DNA of 35,105 bases from Veillonellaceae bacterium (GTDB taxonomy: Bacteria > Bacillota > Negativicutes > Veillonellales > Negativicoccaceae), in contig JALELM010000009.1 of NCBI GenBank assembly GCA_022771805.1, forward strand, positions 1 to 35,105. Reading direction: 5' to 3'. Below are positions 7,926 through 16,660 of the stretch, one piece after another; the stretch's first letter is position 1; each line of letters begins with the position of its first letter. The notes below the pieces were generated by a model. The model made no database searches. It saw only the letters and a list, made by a program, of their open reading frames with translations, and was not told the DNA's origin. A program made the position numbers and the translations under genes.

Positions 7926-9173
7926 GTGCGGCACACGAACACAACCTCCGCCACCTGCAGCTTTTGCGGGCGGAGCAATGATGAAGTAAAGAAATTGGTG
8001 GCCGGTCCCGGTGTGTACATCTGTGATGAATGCATCGGCGTATGCGAACATATTCTGCAGGAAGAATTGCGTGAGGAAAGTCAGGCGAGCTTGCGGGATT
8101 TGAAAGTGCCGCTGCCGAAAGAGATCAAAGCCCGGCTGGATCAATACGTGATCGGTCAGGAAGATGCAAAAAAAAGTCTTGCCGTGGCCGTGTACAACCA
8201 TTACAAACGGCTCCGCTCGGAAGTAGACAGTGACGAGGTGGAGTTGCAAAAATCGAATATTATCCTGATCGGCTCGACGGGCAGCGGGAAAACATTGCTG
8301 GCGCAGACGCTTGCGAAGTTTCTCAACGTACCGTTTGCCATTGCGGATGCGACGACCCTGACGCAGGCCGGCTATGTCGGCGACGATGTGGAGAATATCC
8401 TGTTGCGCCTGATCCAGGCTGCCGATTATGATATCGAGCTTGCCGAGCGCGGGATCATCTATATCGACGAAATCGACAAAATCGCCAGGCGCACGGAAAA
8501 CACCTCCATTACGCGGGATGTTTCCGGCGAAGGTGTGCAGCAGGCGCTGCTGAAGATTTTGGAAGGAACCGTGGCGAGCGTACCGCCGCAGGGCGGCCGC
8601 AAGCATCCGAATCAGGAAATGATTCAAATTGATACGACGAATATTCTTTTCATCTGCGGCGGTGCTTTTGACGGTATCGATCGCACGATCTCCCGCCGCA
8701 TGGCGAAAAATACCATCGGCTTCGGTGCGGATATTCAGCGCCGGGAGGAAAAAGATATTCGGACGGTATTGCAGCATGTACAGCCGGAAGATTTGTTGCA
8801 GTTCGGCTTGATCCCGGAGTTTATCGGGCGACTGCCGGTACTGGTGACATTGGATCCGCTGGATAAAGAGGCGTTGTTGCGGATTTTGACCGAGCCGAAG
8901 AATGCGCTGGTCAAGCAATACCGTAAATTGTTGGAAATGGACGGCGTGGATTTGGAGTTTACGCCGGATGCATTGGTGGAAATTGCGGACGAAGCATTGG
9001 CTCGAAATACCGGTGCCCGCGGTCTGCGCGCCATCATTGAAAAGGTCATGCGTAATGTCATGTTCGAAATACCGACCATGCAGGGCGTAAAAAAAGCGAC
9101 CGTTACCGCCGCTACGATCCGCAGGCAAGAGGAGCCGGAGTTGGAATACGGCGAGGCGGAAGACACAAAATAA
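7926..9173 (+). CDS. clpX: ClpX, unfoldase subunit of Clp protease
   Basis: ClpX is a hexameric AAA+ unfoldase that hands substrates to ClpP. An N-terminal zinc-binding domain has Cys11, Cys14, Cys33 and Cys36. The Walker A motif is GSTGSGKT at 116-123, and Walker B lies in IIYIDEIDK. The IGF loop that docks on ClpP is at 264-266, and the sensor-2 region is [11 protein letters not shown] prefer the GTG at 7926 (415 residues) because GAGGTGG at 7914-7920 lies five bases upstream. The GTG at 7917 is inside that site and has no ribosome binding site of its own. Spacing from clpP is about ten bases, so the two are cotranscribed. Confidence 0.96.
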   Translation: MRHTNTTSATCSFCGRSNDEVKKLVAGPGVYICDECIGVCEHILQEELREESQASLRDLKVPLPKEIKARLDQYVIGQEDAKKSLAVAVYNHYKRLRSEVDSDEVELQKSNIILIGSTGSGKTLLAQTLAKFLNVPFAIADATTLTQAGYVGDDVENILLRLIQAADYDIELAERGIIYIDEIDKIARRTENTSITRDVSGEGVQQALLKILEGTVASVPPQGGRKHPNQEMIQIDTTNILFICGGAFDGIDRTISRRMAKNTIGFGADIQRREEKDIRTVLQHVQPEDLLQFGLIPEFIGRLPVLVTLDPLDKEALLRILTEPKNALVKQYRKLLEMDGVDLEFTPDALVEIADEALARNTGARGLRAIIEKVMRNVMFEIPTMQGVKKATVTAATIRRQEEPELEYGEAEDTK

Positions 9174-9175
9174 TA

Positions 9176-9197
9176 AAGGCTCCTGCGGGAGCCTTTT
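9176..9197 (+). terminator. Terminator after clpX
   Basis: AAGGCTCC at 9176-9183 and GGAGCCTT at 9188-9195 form an 8-bp stem with a TGCG loop, followed by TTTT to 9197. The short T-run may allow partial read-through into lon, which has no obvious promoter of its own in the 23 bases that follow. Confidence 0.75.
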
Positions 9198-9220
9198 GCC
9201 TTGTACAAGGAGAGGACGAT

Positions 9221-11554
9221 TTGGAAGAAACGATGATCGACAACGAAAGGGAAGGCATGGTACTGCCGCTCTTGCCATTGCGCGATGTGGTGCTGTTCCC
9301 GTACATGGTGACCGGGTTGGAAGTCGGGCGGGAGTTTTCCGTCGCGGCGGTCAAGGCGGCCATGGAAGCGGACGGCTACATCGTCGCGATCATGCAACGG
9401 GAAGCCGAGACGGATGATCCCGGCGCGGAGGATTTGCACGATATCGGCACCGTGGCGAAAGTAAAGCAGGTTCTGCAGTTGCCGGAAGGAACGTTGCGGG
9501 TGCTGCTGGAAGGGATTGCCCGGGTGCGACTGCTCGGCGTAGCGGCACGGGACGGCATGCAGGTTGCGGAAGTGCTGGACTGTGAAACAATCGATGAGGG
9601 AACGACGATCATGGAGACATATCGTCGCGATATCATTCGCCGGTTCATGCAGTGGGCACAAAACAGCCGCAGCGAGGTGGACAGCGACGAGCTGGAACAT
9701 TTCAGTCAGCTCGCGGATTCGGGGCAGGTGGCGGATTTTGTGGCGCTGCATCTGCCGTTGGTGCCGCAGGCGCGGCAGCGGATGCTGGCGGAACTCAGCG
9801 TGTATCGCCGCCTGAAAGAAATTCGCCAGATGCTGCTGGCGGAAGAAGAAATCGCCGGCTTGGAAGAAAGACTGAATGCGCAAGTCCGCAAGGGGATGGA
9901 TAAGAACCAGCGGGAATATTACTTGCGCGAGAAGCTGCGCGTCATTCGCGATGAGCTCGGCGAAGCCGTGGAGCTCGATGAAGAAGTGGAAGAGTACCGC
10001 CGGAAGTTGGCGGCTCTGACCCTGGACGAAGAGAAAAAAGAAAAGATAGCCAAGGAAATCAAGCGCTTGGAAAAAACGCCGCCGCTGACACCGGATGCCG
10101 CCGTGCTGCGTAACTATTTGGAGTGGGTCTTCGACCTACCCTGGGAAACCGCCACGGAGTTGCATACCGATTTGGCGGAGGCGCAACAGGTGCTGGACGA
10201 AGATCATTACGGTCTGAAAAAGATCAAGGAGCGTATCCTCGAGCATTTGGCCGTGCGGCAACTGACGCAGGCGCAAAAAGGACCGATCCTCTGTCTGGTC
10301 GGACCGCCCGGAACGGGTAAAACGAGCCTGGCTCGCTCCATCGCGCGAGCGTTGGGGGCTAAATTTGCCCGGATGTCGCTGGGCGGCGTGCATGACGAAT
10401 CCGAGATTCGCGGGCATCGGCGCACGTATATCGGCGCGCTGCCGGGTCGCTTGATGCAGGCTATGGCGCGGGCGAAAGCGAATAATCCCGTCCTGCTGCT
10501 GGATGAAATCGACAAGCTCGGCGCGGATTTCCGCGGGGATCCCTCGGCGGCGCTGCTCGAGGTGCTCGATCCGCAACAGAATAATGCCTTCAGCGATCAT
10601 TTCATCGAATTGCCTTTTGATTTTTCGCAAGTGTTCTTCATCACCACGGCGAATACGACGGCGACCATTCCGCCGCCGTTGCTGGATCGGATGGAGGTCA
10701 TTCATCTGGCCGGCTATACGGAGGAAGAGAAGCTGGAAATTGCCAAGCGGTACCTGTTGTCGCGGCAAATCCGCGAAACCGGTCTGACGGTGAAGAATGT
10801 GCGCTGCAGTGAAGCGGTGTTGCGTAAGATCATACGGGAATACACGCGGGAAGCGGGTGTACGCAACCTGGAGCGCGTCATCGGTACGCTTTGCCGCAAG
10901 CTGGCAAAACGCAAGGTGCTCGGCGAAGAAGTCGGTACGGTGACCGTACGCAACTTGGCGGATCTGCTCGGGCCGGCGAAGTTCCTGCCGCAGGAGAAGG
11001 AAAAGCGCGACGAAATCGGTCGGGTGACGGGACTTGCCTGGACGGAAGTCGGCGGCGAAGTGCTGAATACGGAAGTGACGGCTTTGCAAGGGACGGGTCG
11101 AATGATTTTGACGGGTCAGCTCGGCGATGTCATGAAGGAGTCCGCGCAGGCGGCGTACACATACGTCCGCAGTCGGGCGGAGCAGCTGGGTTTGGCGGCC
11201 GATTTTTATCGCACGCTCGATATCCACATCCATTTACCGGAAGGAGCCATTCCGAAAGACGGCCCGTCGGCGGGGATCACGATGGCGACGGCGATTGCGT
11301 CGGTCGTGACGAAACGCCCGGTTCGCCGGGATACGGCGATGACGGGAGAGATTACGTTGCGCGGGCATGTTCTTGCGGTCGGCGGGGTTAAGGAAAAAGT
11401 GCTTGCCGCACATCGCTTGGGCATCCGGCGAATTTTGTTGCCGAAGGAAAACCGTCGCGATGTGGAAGAAATTCCGCAAACGGCACGGGAAGAATTGGAG
11501 TTTATTTTCGTCGAACATATGGATGAGGTACTTAAGCAGGCGCTCGTGAACTGA
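9221..11554 (+). CDS. lon: ATP-dependent protease La
   Basis: Lon is a soluble hexameric AAA+ serine protease that removes damaged and some regulatory proteins. The 777-residue protein has the N-terminal substrate-binding domain ([12 protein letters not shown] near 16-27), Walker A GPPGTGKT at 361-368, Walker B ending in Asp428-Glu429, and a C-terminal protease domain. The catalytic Ser683 is in PKDGPSAG and its lysine partner is Lys726 in GGVKEK. I take the TTG at 9221 as start because AAGGAGAGG at 9207-9215 is five bases before it. The ATG at 9233 is too far from that site. It follows clpX across a terminator and is followed 15 bases later by engB, a common pairing. Confidence 0.96.
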   Translation: MEETMIDNEREGMVLPLLPLRDVVLFPYMVTGLEVGREFSVAAVKAAMEADGYIVAIMQREAETDDPGAEDLHDIGTVAKVKQVLQLPEGTLRVLLEGIARVRLLGVAARDGMQVAEVLDCETIDEGTTIMETYRRDIIRRFMQWAQNSRSEVDSDELEHFSQLADSGQVADFVALHLPLVPQARQRMLAELSVYRRLKEIRQMLLAEEEIAGLEERLNAQVRKGMDKNQREYYLREKLRVIRDELGEAVELDEEVEEYRRKLAALTLDEEKKEKIAKEIKRLEKTPPLTPDAAVLRNYLEWVFDLPWETATELHTDLAEAQQVLDEDHYGLKKIKERILEHLAVRQLTQAQKGPILCLVGPPGTGKTSLARSIARALGAKFARMSLGGVHDESEIRGHRRTYIGALPGRLMQAMARAKANNPVLLLDEIDKLGADFRGDPSAALLEVLDPQQNNAFSDHFIELPFDFSQVFFITTANTTATIPPPLLDRMEVIHLAGYTEEEKLEIAKRYLLSRQIRETGLTVKNVRCSEAVLRKIIREYTREAGVRNLERVIGTLCRKLAKRKVLGEEVGTVTVRNLADLLGPAKFLPQEKEKRDEIGRVTGLAWTEVGGEVLNTEVTALQGTGRMILTGQLGDVMKESAQAAYTYVRSRAEQLGLAADFYRTLDIHIHLPEGAIPKDGPSAGITMATAIASVVTKRPVRRDTAMTGEITLRGHVLAVGGVKEKVLAAHRLGIRRILLPKENRRDVEEIPQTAREELEFIFVEHMDEVLKQALVN

Positions 11555-11569
11555 AAAGGTGGTGCAGCC

Positions 11570-12220
11570 ATGGAAGGAGAATTCCGGATTATCGAGTCTT
11601 CGTACTTGCTCTCGGCGGTCAGTTTGGAGCAGTGCAAAAAAGACTCAAAAAAAGAAATTGCATTTATCGGTCGCTCCAATGTCGGTAAATCGTCATTGAT
11701 CAACTCGCTCTGCAATCACCGCGGGCTGGCGATGGTCAGCCGCGAACCGGGAAAGACGCGAACGATCAATTATTTCGACATCCGATCCAAGTACAGTTAT
11801 CCCGGTGCGGGGGATCGGGAAGAAACCCGGCAGGAATGGTACCTGGTCGACTTGCCCGGCTACGGGTTTGCCAAAACGAGTCATGAGAACCGCGATGCCT
11901 GGTCGGGATTCATTGCCGACTATGCGGCCAATTCGCGGGACCTGGCACTGATGTGTCTGCTGATCGACTTGCGCCACCCGAGCTTACCGATCGACAAAAA
12001 AGCATATGCCTGGTTACGCAGTTTGGGCATGCCGCTGCAGGTCATCGGCACGAAGTCGGATAAACTCGGCCAAAGTGAACGGCAAAAGAATTTGCAGATT
12101 TTGGCGCATGAATATCCGGGAGATTATCCGCCGCTTGCCTATTCGGCATTGAAACATTCCAACCGGGATCTGTTGTTGCAACGCATTGCGGGATTTATTT
12201 GCGAAGGTGAAGAAGCATGA
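11570..12220 (+). CDS. engB: Ribosome biogenesis GTPase EngB (YsxC/YihA)
   Basis: EngB is an essential GTPase needed for assembly of the large ribosomal subunit. In the 216-residue protein the P-loop is GRSNVGKS at 34-41, G3 is DLPG at 94-97 and G4 is TKSD at 161-164. A segment of about 16 mostly charged residues (74-90) between switch I and G3 makes it a little longer than the usual form. The ATG at 11570 follows AAAGGTGG. The lon-engB order is common in many bacteria. The last four bases overlap the start of the next gene (ATGA), so translation of the two is coupled. Confidence 0.95.
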   Translation: MEGEFRIIESSYLLSAVSLEQCKKDSKKEIAFIGRSNVGKSSLINSLCNHRGLAMVSREPGKTRTINYFDIRSKYSYPGAGDREETRQEWYLVDLPGYGFAKTSHENRDAWSGFIADYAANSRDLALMCLLIDLRHPSLPIDKKAYAWLRSLGMPLQVIGTKSDKLGQSERQKNLQILAHEYPGDYPPLAYSALKHSNRDLLLQRIAGFICEGEEA

Positions 12221-12693
12221 AGCGTATAGGAATAAGCGTAGCGGCTCTTTTGCTCGGCGGTATGCTCACGGTCGGCGCATACAATGCGTACGCACCGAAT
12301 TCATTTGATGAAGTCGAACGCAATACCGCCGCCTATCGGGCGGTGGCCGTCTGGGTGGCGGACGGTCGTGTGCCGGGCTATACGAGTGAGGACTTGGCAC
12401 GGGAGCATTTGTCGCGCTATGAATTCGCCCGGGTCATCGTCGCCGCATTGAACGATGCCGAGCTGGTCGCAACGGCGGACGCCGCGGAAGTCGCTGCCGT
12501 GCGGAAGGGATATGCCCGTGAGTTGGAGGCTCTCGGTTACGGTGAGCGCAAGAAAGCGAAACCCTTTACTATCGAGGGGGATGTGCGTTTGCGGCATACG
12601 GATGACGGGGAGTCTCGCAACGATGCCCGGATTCGCATCGGCGCGAAATATACTATCGGAGCGGACGACACGGAAGATACAGAGACGAAATAA
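12217..12693 (+). CDS. Small exported SLH-like protein resembling OmpM start
   Basis: This 158-residue protein has a signal peptide with a hydrophobic core (about 8-22) and a likely cut after AYA at 24-26. Residues 29-78 look like a single S-layer homology (SLH) unit: a helix AYRAVAVWVADGRVPGYT, then a second helix starting SRYEFARVIVAAL. A helical linker follows. The last 40 residues contain two amphipathic strands, FTIEGDVRLRH and DARIRIGAKYTI, like the first strands of SLH-type porins (OmpM) that tie the outer membrane to the wall in Negativicutes. It then stops after an acidic tail, with no barrel. It overlaps engB by four bases and ends before a strong terminator. The SLH and OmpM likeness is my reading. 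The function is unknown. It could be a tether without a pore, or a remnant. Confidence 0.75.
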   Translation: MKRIGISVAALLLGGMLTVGAYNAYAPNSFDEVERNTAAYRAVAVWVADGRVPGYTSEDLAREHLSRYEFARVIVAALNDAELVATADAAEVAAVRKGYARELEALGYGERKKAKPFTIEGDVRLRHTDDGESRNDARIRIGAKYTIGADDTEDTETK

Positions 12694-12710
12694 AAATACG
12701 GAAACCAAAG

Positions 12711-12743
12711 AAGCGGTCATACCTCGGGTATGACCGCTTTTTA
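12711..12743 (+). terminator. Terminator between convergent engB operon and bioA
   Basis: A perfect stem joins 12711-12723 (AAGCGGTCATACC) to 12727-12739 around a tiny loop, followed by TTTT. It serves the plus-strand genes. On the minus strand the stem is followed by CTTTGGTTTCC, a poorer T-tract, so it may also act weakly for bioA, whose stop is ten bases away. Confidence 0.88.
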
Positions 12744-12752
12744 TTGACGGAT

Positions 12753-14099
12753 TCAACTGTCTAGGACTTCTTGTAACGCCTGCTGCATGCCGGCAATGGC
12801 AAAATCCAGTTCTTCCCTTGTGATGTTCAGCGGCGGATTGAAGTAGAGCACATCGCCGAGCGGGCGCAAGACGAGACCGTGTTGTAAGGCGCGACGATAG
12901 ATTTCATAGCCGAGACGCCGCCCGGCCGGGAAGGGGCGCTTCGTTTCTCGATCCGCAACGAGTTCGACGGCATGAATGAGACCGATATGGCGTATCTCGC
13001 CGACATGCGGGTGGTCGCCGAACGTTTCCGTCAGGCGGGCGGTCAGCCATTCCGCCGTTGCGGCGGCCTGCTCGAGGATATGATCCCGCTCCAGTATGTC
13101 GAGGACGGTCAGCGCCGCCGTGCAGCCGAGCGGATTGCCCGCATAGGTGTGGCTGTGCATGAAAGCTTTGCCTTCGCTCCAGTCCGCATAGAAAGCATTA
13201 TAGATTTTTTCTTTGACAATGGTAAGGGACATCGGCAAGTAGCCGCCGGTAAGACCTTTCGAGAGGCACATGATATCCGGCGTGATACCGGCTCGCCCGG
13301 TCGCAAAGAGCGCGCCCATGCGGCCGAAGCCGGTAGCGATTTCATCGGCGATAAGCAGGACATCGTACTCCGTGCAGAGCGCCCGCAGTTTACGCAGGTA
13401 GAGATCGGGATAGATACGCATGCCCGCACTGCCTTGGAGCAGCGGCTCGATAATCATCGCCGCCGTTTCCTCGCCGTGCTCGGCGAAGGTACGTTCGGCC
13501 TGTTCGAAGCATTCACAGGCGCAGCAGTCGCGAGTCTTGCCGTAAGGACAGCGGTAGCAGTCGGGAGCCTCGACACGGATGTTTTCCATCAGCATCGGCT
13601 TGTATATTTCGGCAAACAGATCCATGCTGCCGACGGAGAGAGCACCGATGGTTTCGCCGTGATAGCTTTCGGTAAAACACATAAAGCGAGTCTTTGTCGG
13701 CCGTCCGGTTTGCCGGCAGTATTGGAACGCCATTTTCAGCGCCGCTTCGACGGCGGCGGAACCGTTGTCGTTGAAATGGAACTTGGTCAGTCCGGGCGGC
13801 ACGAGTTCGGCTAGACGTTCCGCGAGCTCGATGGCGGGACGATGGGAGAAATTGGCAAAGATCACATGCTCCAGACGATCCAGTTGCTCTTTGAGCCGGG
13901 CATTGATCGTTTCGTTGGCATGACCGAGTAAATTCGCCCACCAGGAACTCACGATATCGAGGTAGGCGTTGCCTTCCGTATCGTAGAGCCAGGAGCCCTG
14001 CGCGCGTTCAATGATCGGCGGCGGAAACTCTTCGTAGTCTTTCATCTGGCTGCAGGGATGCCAGATGTATTGCAGATCGCGTTCAGCCAAAGTAAGCAT
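12753..14099 (-). CDS. bioA: Adenosylmethionine-8-amino-7-oxononanoate aminotransferase
   Basis: BioA transfers the amino group of S-adenosylmethionine to 7-keto-8-aminopelargonate, giving 7,8-diaminopelargonate in biotin synthesis. It is a class III pyridoxal-phosphate transaminase. The 448-residue protein has YIWHPCSQMKDY at 11-22, the FNDNGSAAVEAALK segment, the DEIATGFGR motif (252-260) and the cofactor lysine Lys281 in SKGLTGG. A cysteine cluster (Cys181, 184, 192, 193, 195, 197) lies in an insert that, as I remember, is also seen in Bacillus BioA. The start at 14099 is chosen for its AAGGGGG site upstream. An in-frame ATG at 14150 would overlap the end of bioD. It is the last gene of the bioY-bioD-bioA operon. 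Confidence 0.96.
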   Translation of the reverse strand: MLTLAERDLQYIWHPCSQMKDYEEFPPPIIERAQGSWLYDTEGNAYLDIVSSWWANLLGHANETINARLKEQLDRLEHVIFANFSHRPAIELAERLAELVPPGLTKFHFNDNGSAAVEAALKMAFQYCRQTGRPTKTRFMCFTESYHGETIGALSVGSMDLFAEIYKPMLMENIRVEAPDCYRCPYGKTRDCCACECFEQAERTFAEHGEETAAMIIEPLLQGSAGMRIYPDLYLRKLRALCTEYDVLLIADEIATGFGRMGALFATGRAGITPDIMCLSKGLTGGYLPMSLTIVKEKIYNAFYADWSEGKAFMHSHTYAGNPLGCTAALTVLDILERDHILEQAAATAEWLTARLTETFGDHPHVGEIRHIGLIHAVELVADRETKRPFPAGRRLGYEIYRRALQHGLVLRPLGDVLYFNPPLNITREELDFAIAGMQQALQEVLDS

Positions 14100-14146
14100 G
14101 GGATCCCCCTTTTTTGTACTAACGGTAAGAAGTGTCCGAGGGCTGC

Positions 14147-14836
14147 TCAAGAGCGATACAAGGCGGTAAGCGTAGCCGCAGACATGGGCAATTCGGCGGC
14201 ATCGCGTTCCACGCAGCAGAGAACGGGCGCGCCGGTCAACGTTTCCACCATGTATTTATTGTTCTCATGCATCCGGTCGCCGGGCTGCCAATTGTTGAAA
14301 ATAAAGCCCTGCAAGGGAATCCCCCGGGCGCGCAGGTGCTCCGCAGTCAAGACGGCGGCATTGATGGTGCCGAGTCCCGCATCGGCAACGACGAGCGCGG
14401 AGAGTCCCAGCCGCAACACGAGGTCGGAGAGAAGAACGTGCTCCCGTTCATCCCAGCGCAGCGGACAGATAATCCCCCCGCTGCCTTCCACGGTCAGGTA
14501 GTCACAGCGTTCCTTGGCGGCGTGAAAGTCCCGCTCCACTTTGGCGAAATCCGGTTGCCGGTTTTCCAGCTGCGCGGCCAGATGCGGCGAAACGGCATCC
14601 CGATAGATGTAGGAAACCGACCGCTCGGGCGCTTCCGTAAGCCCCGCAACCTCGCTGACATACAGCGCATCTCCCGGCAGCAGCGTGCCGTCGGCTGCCT
14701 GCTCCGCGCCGGAGAGCATCGCTTTGTAATAGCCGGCGACAAGCCCGGCTGTGCGCAGGCGTTTGACGATCAGTGCCGTAACATAGGTTTTGCCGATATC
14801 CGTGCCCGTTCCCGTTATGAATAATGCCTTACCCAC
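14147..14836 (-). CDS. bioD: Dethiobiotin synthetase
   Basis: BioD closes the ureido ring of dethiobiotin from 7,8-diaminopelargonate, CO2 and ATP. The 229-residue form begins GKALFITGTGTDIGKT, with the P-loop GTDIGKT at 11-17. The VEGSGG and ICPL region and the VVADAGLGTINAA segment match the family. I choose the GTG at 14836, which has AAGGAAGGG a few bases upstream and starts just before the conserved fold. The longer frame to 15034 would read through much of bioY in another phase and adds no recognisable sequence. The start overlaps the bioY end by eight bases. Confidence 0.94.
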   Translation of the reverse strand: MGKALFITGTGTDIGKTYVTALIVKRLRTAGLVAGYYKAMLSGAEQAADGTLLPGDALYVSEVAGLTEAPERSVSYIYRDAVSPHLAAQLENRQPDFAKVERDFHAAKERCDYLTVEGSGGIICPLRWDEREHVLLSDLVLRLGLSALVVADAGLGTINAAVLTAEHLRARGIPLQGFIFNNWQPGDRMHENNKYMVETLTGAPVLCCVERDAAELPMSAATLTALYRS

Positions 14837-15389
14837 GAGAGCCCTTCCTTTCCGTAAGCCACAAGCCCGCTTTGTGCAGGCGCAAACCGATATAGGTCGC
14901 CGCCAAGCAGAGAATAAAATCCGGCACGACCTGCAGGACGCCGCAATACCAAAGCGCCACCCAGAATCCGATCGGTACGTGAATAATGTAGTTGGAAGCG
15001 AAGTAGAAATAGGCAATACCGAGTAAATAGACAATGCCCATACCGACGGTGCAGGCCCACAGCACGTTGCGGAAGGTCGGCGGCTTGCGGCGTGTCAACG
15101 CACCGGTAGCGTAGGCCTGGAGAATGAAGCCGACAAGATAGCCGAAAGTCGGCTGCAAAATATAGCCGGGGCCGCCGCCGGAGGCAAAAACGGGGATTCC
15201 CACAATCCCCATCAGCACATAGGTGCCGACGGCCAGCGCGCCGAGACGCGGGCCGAGCACGATACCGGCCAACAGGGTGAACAGGAATTGCAGCGTGTAC
15301 ACATCCGCACCGACGGGGATGCGGATAAAAGCGCCGGCCGCAACGAGAGTGATGAACAGTCCGCATAAAATGATTTCTCTTGCTTTCAT
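14829..15389 (-). CDS. bioY: Biotin transporter S-component BioY
   Basis: BioY is the biotin-binding membrane subunit of ECF-type transporters, or works alone in some bacteria. The 186-residue protein has about six hydrophobic segments. It shows the family features IRIPVG near residue 22, YTLQFLFTLLAGIVLGPRLG, and the GIPVFASGGGPGYILQPTFGYLVGF loop region (residues about 64-88, read as several motifs). A ribosome binding site AAGGAGG lies 13 bases before the ATG at 15389, which is rather far. No ECF ATPases or T component are in this window. It is the first gene of the biotin operon, so uptake and synthesis share one promoter and a likely BirA operator. Confidence 0.94.
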   Translation of the reverse strand: MKAREIILCGLFITLVAAGAFIRIPVGADVYTLQFLFTLLAGIVLGPRLGALAVGTYVLMGIVGIPVFASGGGPGYILQPTFGYLVGFILQAYATGALTRRKPPTFRNVLWACTVGMGIVYLLGIAYFYFASNYIIHVPIGFWVALWYCGVLQVVPDFILCLAATYIGLRLHKAGLWLTERKGSRG

Positions 15390-15418
15390 GGTGTTTACAG
15401 AGCCTCCTTGAGAATATC

Positions 15419-15440
15419 GGTTGGTAAAGTTGGTAAATCG
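15419..15440. repeat. Tandem GTTGGTAAA repeats in the bioY leader
   Basis: Two direct copies of GTTGGTAAA (beginning about 15420 and 15430) lie between the bioY promoter and its ribosome binding site. They resemble part of the operator arm just upstream, so they may be a degenerate second binding site. I cannot tell from sequence alone. Confidence 0.5.
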
Positions 15441-15445
15441 GTTTT

Positions 15446-15474
15446 ACTATACTCTGAAATCCGAAGTCTGTCAA
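15446..15474 (-). promoter_or_regulatory. Promoter of bioY-bioD-bioA
   Basis: On the minus strand TTGACA (complement of 15469-15474) and TATAGT (complement of 15446-15451) are separated by exactly 17 bp. The -35 hexamer is perfect and the -10 has one change. Transcription should start near 15440, about 50 bases before the bioY ATG. Confidence 0.88.
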
Positions 15475-15499
15475 CTATGAAAAATAGATAGGTTTACAA
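15468..15499 (-). promoter_or_regulatory. Candidate BirA (biotin repressor) operator
   Basis: On the minus strand TTGTAAACC (complement of 15491-15499), 14 bases, then AGTTGACAG (complement of 15468-15476) resemble the known BirA site, TTGTAAACC and GGTTTACAA separated by about 15 bases. The first arm is perfect and the second matches at six of nine places. The weaker arm covers the -35 hexamer, so binding would block transcription when biotin is plentiful. No birA gene is in the window. Confidence 0.75.
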
Positions 15500-15507
15500 A
15501 ATGGAGA

Positions 15508-15535
15508 TAAAAAGAGGAGCCGAGAGGCTCCTCTT
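15508..15535 (-). terminator. Terminator of the minus-strand membrane gene
   Basis: AAGAGGAGCC at 15512-15521 and GGCTCCTCTT at 15526-15535 form a perfect 10-bp stem with a 4-base loop. Read on the minus strand it ends in a T-tract. It isolates the biotin operon from the upstream membrane gene. Confidence 0.88.
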
Positions 15536-15542
15536 GCAGCAA

Positions 15543-16475
15543 TTAAAACGAGATCGGCATTTTTACGTAGAGCAGATCGACCACGCCGAGCGGTGCCGGT
15601 TGGACGAGAAAGAGACAGACGACTACGAGAATCGTCATGGCCAAAGCAATCGGGCTGAACTCACCGCGGGAGGTGACTTGGTAGCGCCCGAACAGACGTG
15701 TCGCGACAGTTGCCGCCAGTGCGATGATGAGACCCGCCAGGGTCAGCGTGCCGTAGTAGGCATGCATGGTCACGAACGTGAGGAAGATCACCGTCAGGGA
15801 AACCGGCATCAGCGCACGCGCCAGCGGAGTCGTAAAGGAACGCCGCAGATCAATCAGCCAGTCCGTCCAGTCCAGACCGAACAGGCCGAGCGTGGTGTAG
15901 GATGCGAGAATGACGGCATCCCAGTGAGCTGCCAAGAGATCCCGCCGTTTACCGGCTTGATAGGCAAAGGCGCAGGCGGCGAGGATGACAAGACCCGCGA
16001 GCAGGTAGTAGTAAGCCGGCGGAATGACGGCGAGCAGAACCATGCCGATGCAGGACACCAGCAGACCGCCGCCGATGTACAGCAGCCATTGGCGGCGACT
16101 CGGTCGCTCGGCAACCGGCAATTGGCGATACAGGCGCAACAGGACTTCCATCAGGAAGAAACCGACAAACGCGGCCACCGCATAGAACGGATTGGCCACG
16201 AGCATAAACGTGATGAACAGAATCGGAATCAGGATACGCCAGCCGGCGAAAATCTGCAAGTTATTAAAAGAAAGCCGCTGCTCCTGCGTATACGTGGTGA
16301 GTTGCATGAAGACGAGGAAAGTCAGCATCATGCTTAATGTTTGCAACGGAGTTGTTCCGAGCCAAAGCAAGGAACACAGCACGATGGCGGTGAGATTGGC
16401 TCCGGTGAAACGGGCAAACAGGGCTCCGAAAAAGCCGATATTCAGGTACGGCAGCATAGCGTATAAAAATTCCAT
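15543..16475 (-). CDS. Multipass membrane protein, function unknown
   Basis: The 310-residue protein is almost entirely hydrophobic, with about nine or ten membrane segments, and I do not recognise the family with confidence. The N-terminal half (GFFGALFARFTGANLTAI, then a segment ending MQLTTYTQEQ) is loosely reminiscent of TauE/SafE-type anion exporters, but the diagnostic glycine-rich motifs are missing. The start at 16475 has AAAGGAGAG six bases upstream. A longer frame to 16571 would cross the promoter. It has its own promoter, is transcribed away from the heme locus with which it shares the intergenic region, and ends at a strong terminator, so it appears to be a single-gene unit. A transporter role is only a guess. 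Confidence 0.8.
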   Translation of the reverse strand: MEFLYAMLPYLNIGFFGALFARFTGANLTAIVLCSLLWLGTTPLQTLSMMLTFLVFMQLTTYTQEQRLSFNNLQIFAGWRILIPILFITFMLVANPFYAVAAFVGFFLMEVLLRLYRQLPVAERPSRRQWLLYIGGGLLVSCIGMVLLAVIPPAYYYLLAGLVILAACAFAYQAGKRRDLLAAHWDAVILASYTTLGLFGLDWTDWLIDLRRSFTTPLARALMPVSLTVIFLTFVTMHAYYGTLTLAGLIIALAATVATRLFGRYQVTSRGEFSPIALAMTILVVVCLFLVQPAPLGVVDLLYVKMPISF

Positions 16476-16510
16476 GTGAACTCTCCTTTTAGCGATCAAT
16501 ATATAGAAAC

Positions 16511-16539
16511 AGTATACTAATTGTGAGTGAAACTGACAA
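16511..16539 (-). promoter_or_regulatory. Promoter of the unknown membrane gene
   Basis: On the minus strand TTGTCA (complement of 16534-16539) and TATACT (complement of 16511-16516) are 17 bp apart. It lies about 35 bases upstream of the 16475 start codon and diverges from the hmu promoter. Confidence 0.8.
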
Positions 16540-16599
16540 GGGAAAGACCCGTTGTGCCGAAATTTTATCAAACAATATTGAAAATAAAAACGATACCCT

Positions 16600-16628
16600 T
16601 TGTCAAAAACGGTTTTTCTTGCTACAAT
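16600..16628 (+). promoter_or_regulatory. Promoter of the heme locus
   Basis: TTGTCA at 16600-16605 and TACAAT at 16623-16628 are separated by 17 bp, 33 bases before the flavodoxin ATG. The spacer contains AAAAAC-G-GTTTTT (16605-16617), a small inverted repeat that could be a repressor site. The A+T-rich stretch 16561-16592 just upstream could hold an iron-responsive operator, but I see no clean Fur box. Confidence 0.8.
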
Positions 16629-16660
16629 ACAATGTAGACATTACAGGAAGGAAGATGGCG

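Noticed and set aside
12693-12752. A frameshifted continuation of the SLH-like protein into a full porin
   Set aside because: Only 60 bases remain before bioA and they hold a strong terminator. No barrel sequence appears in any frame.
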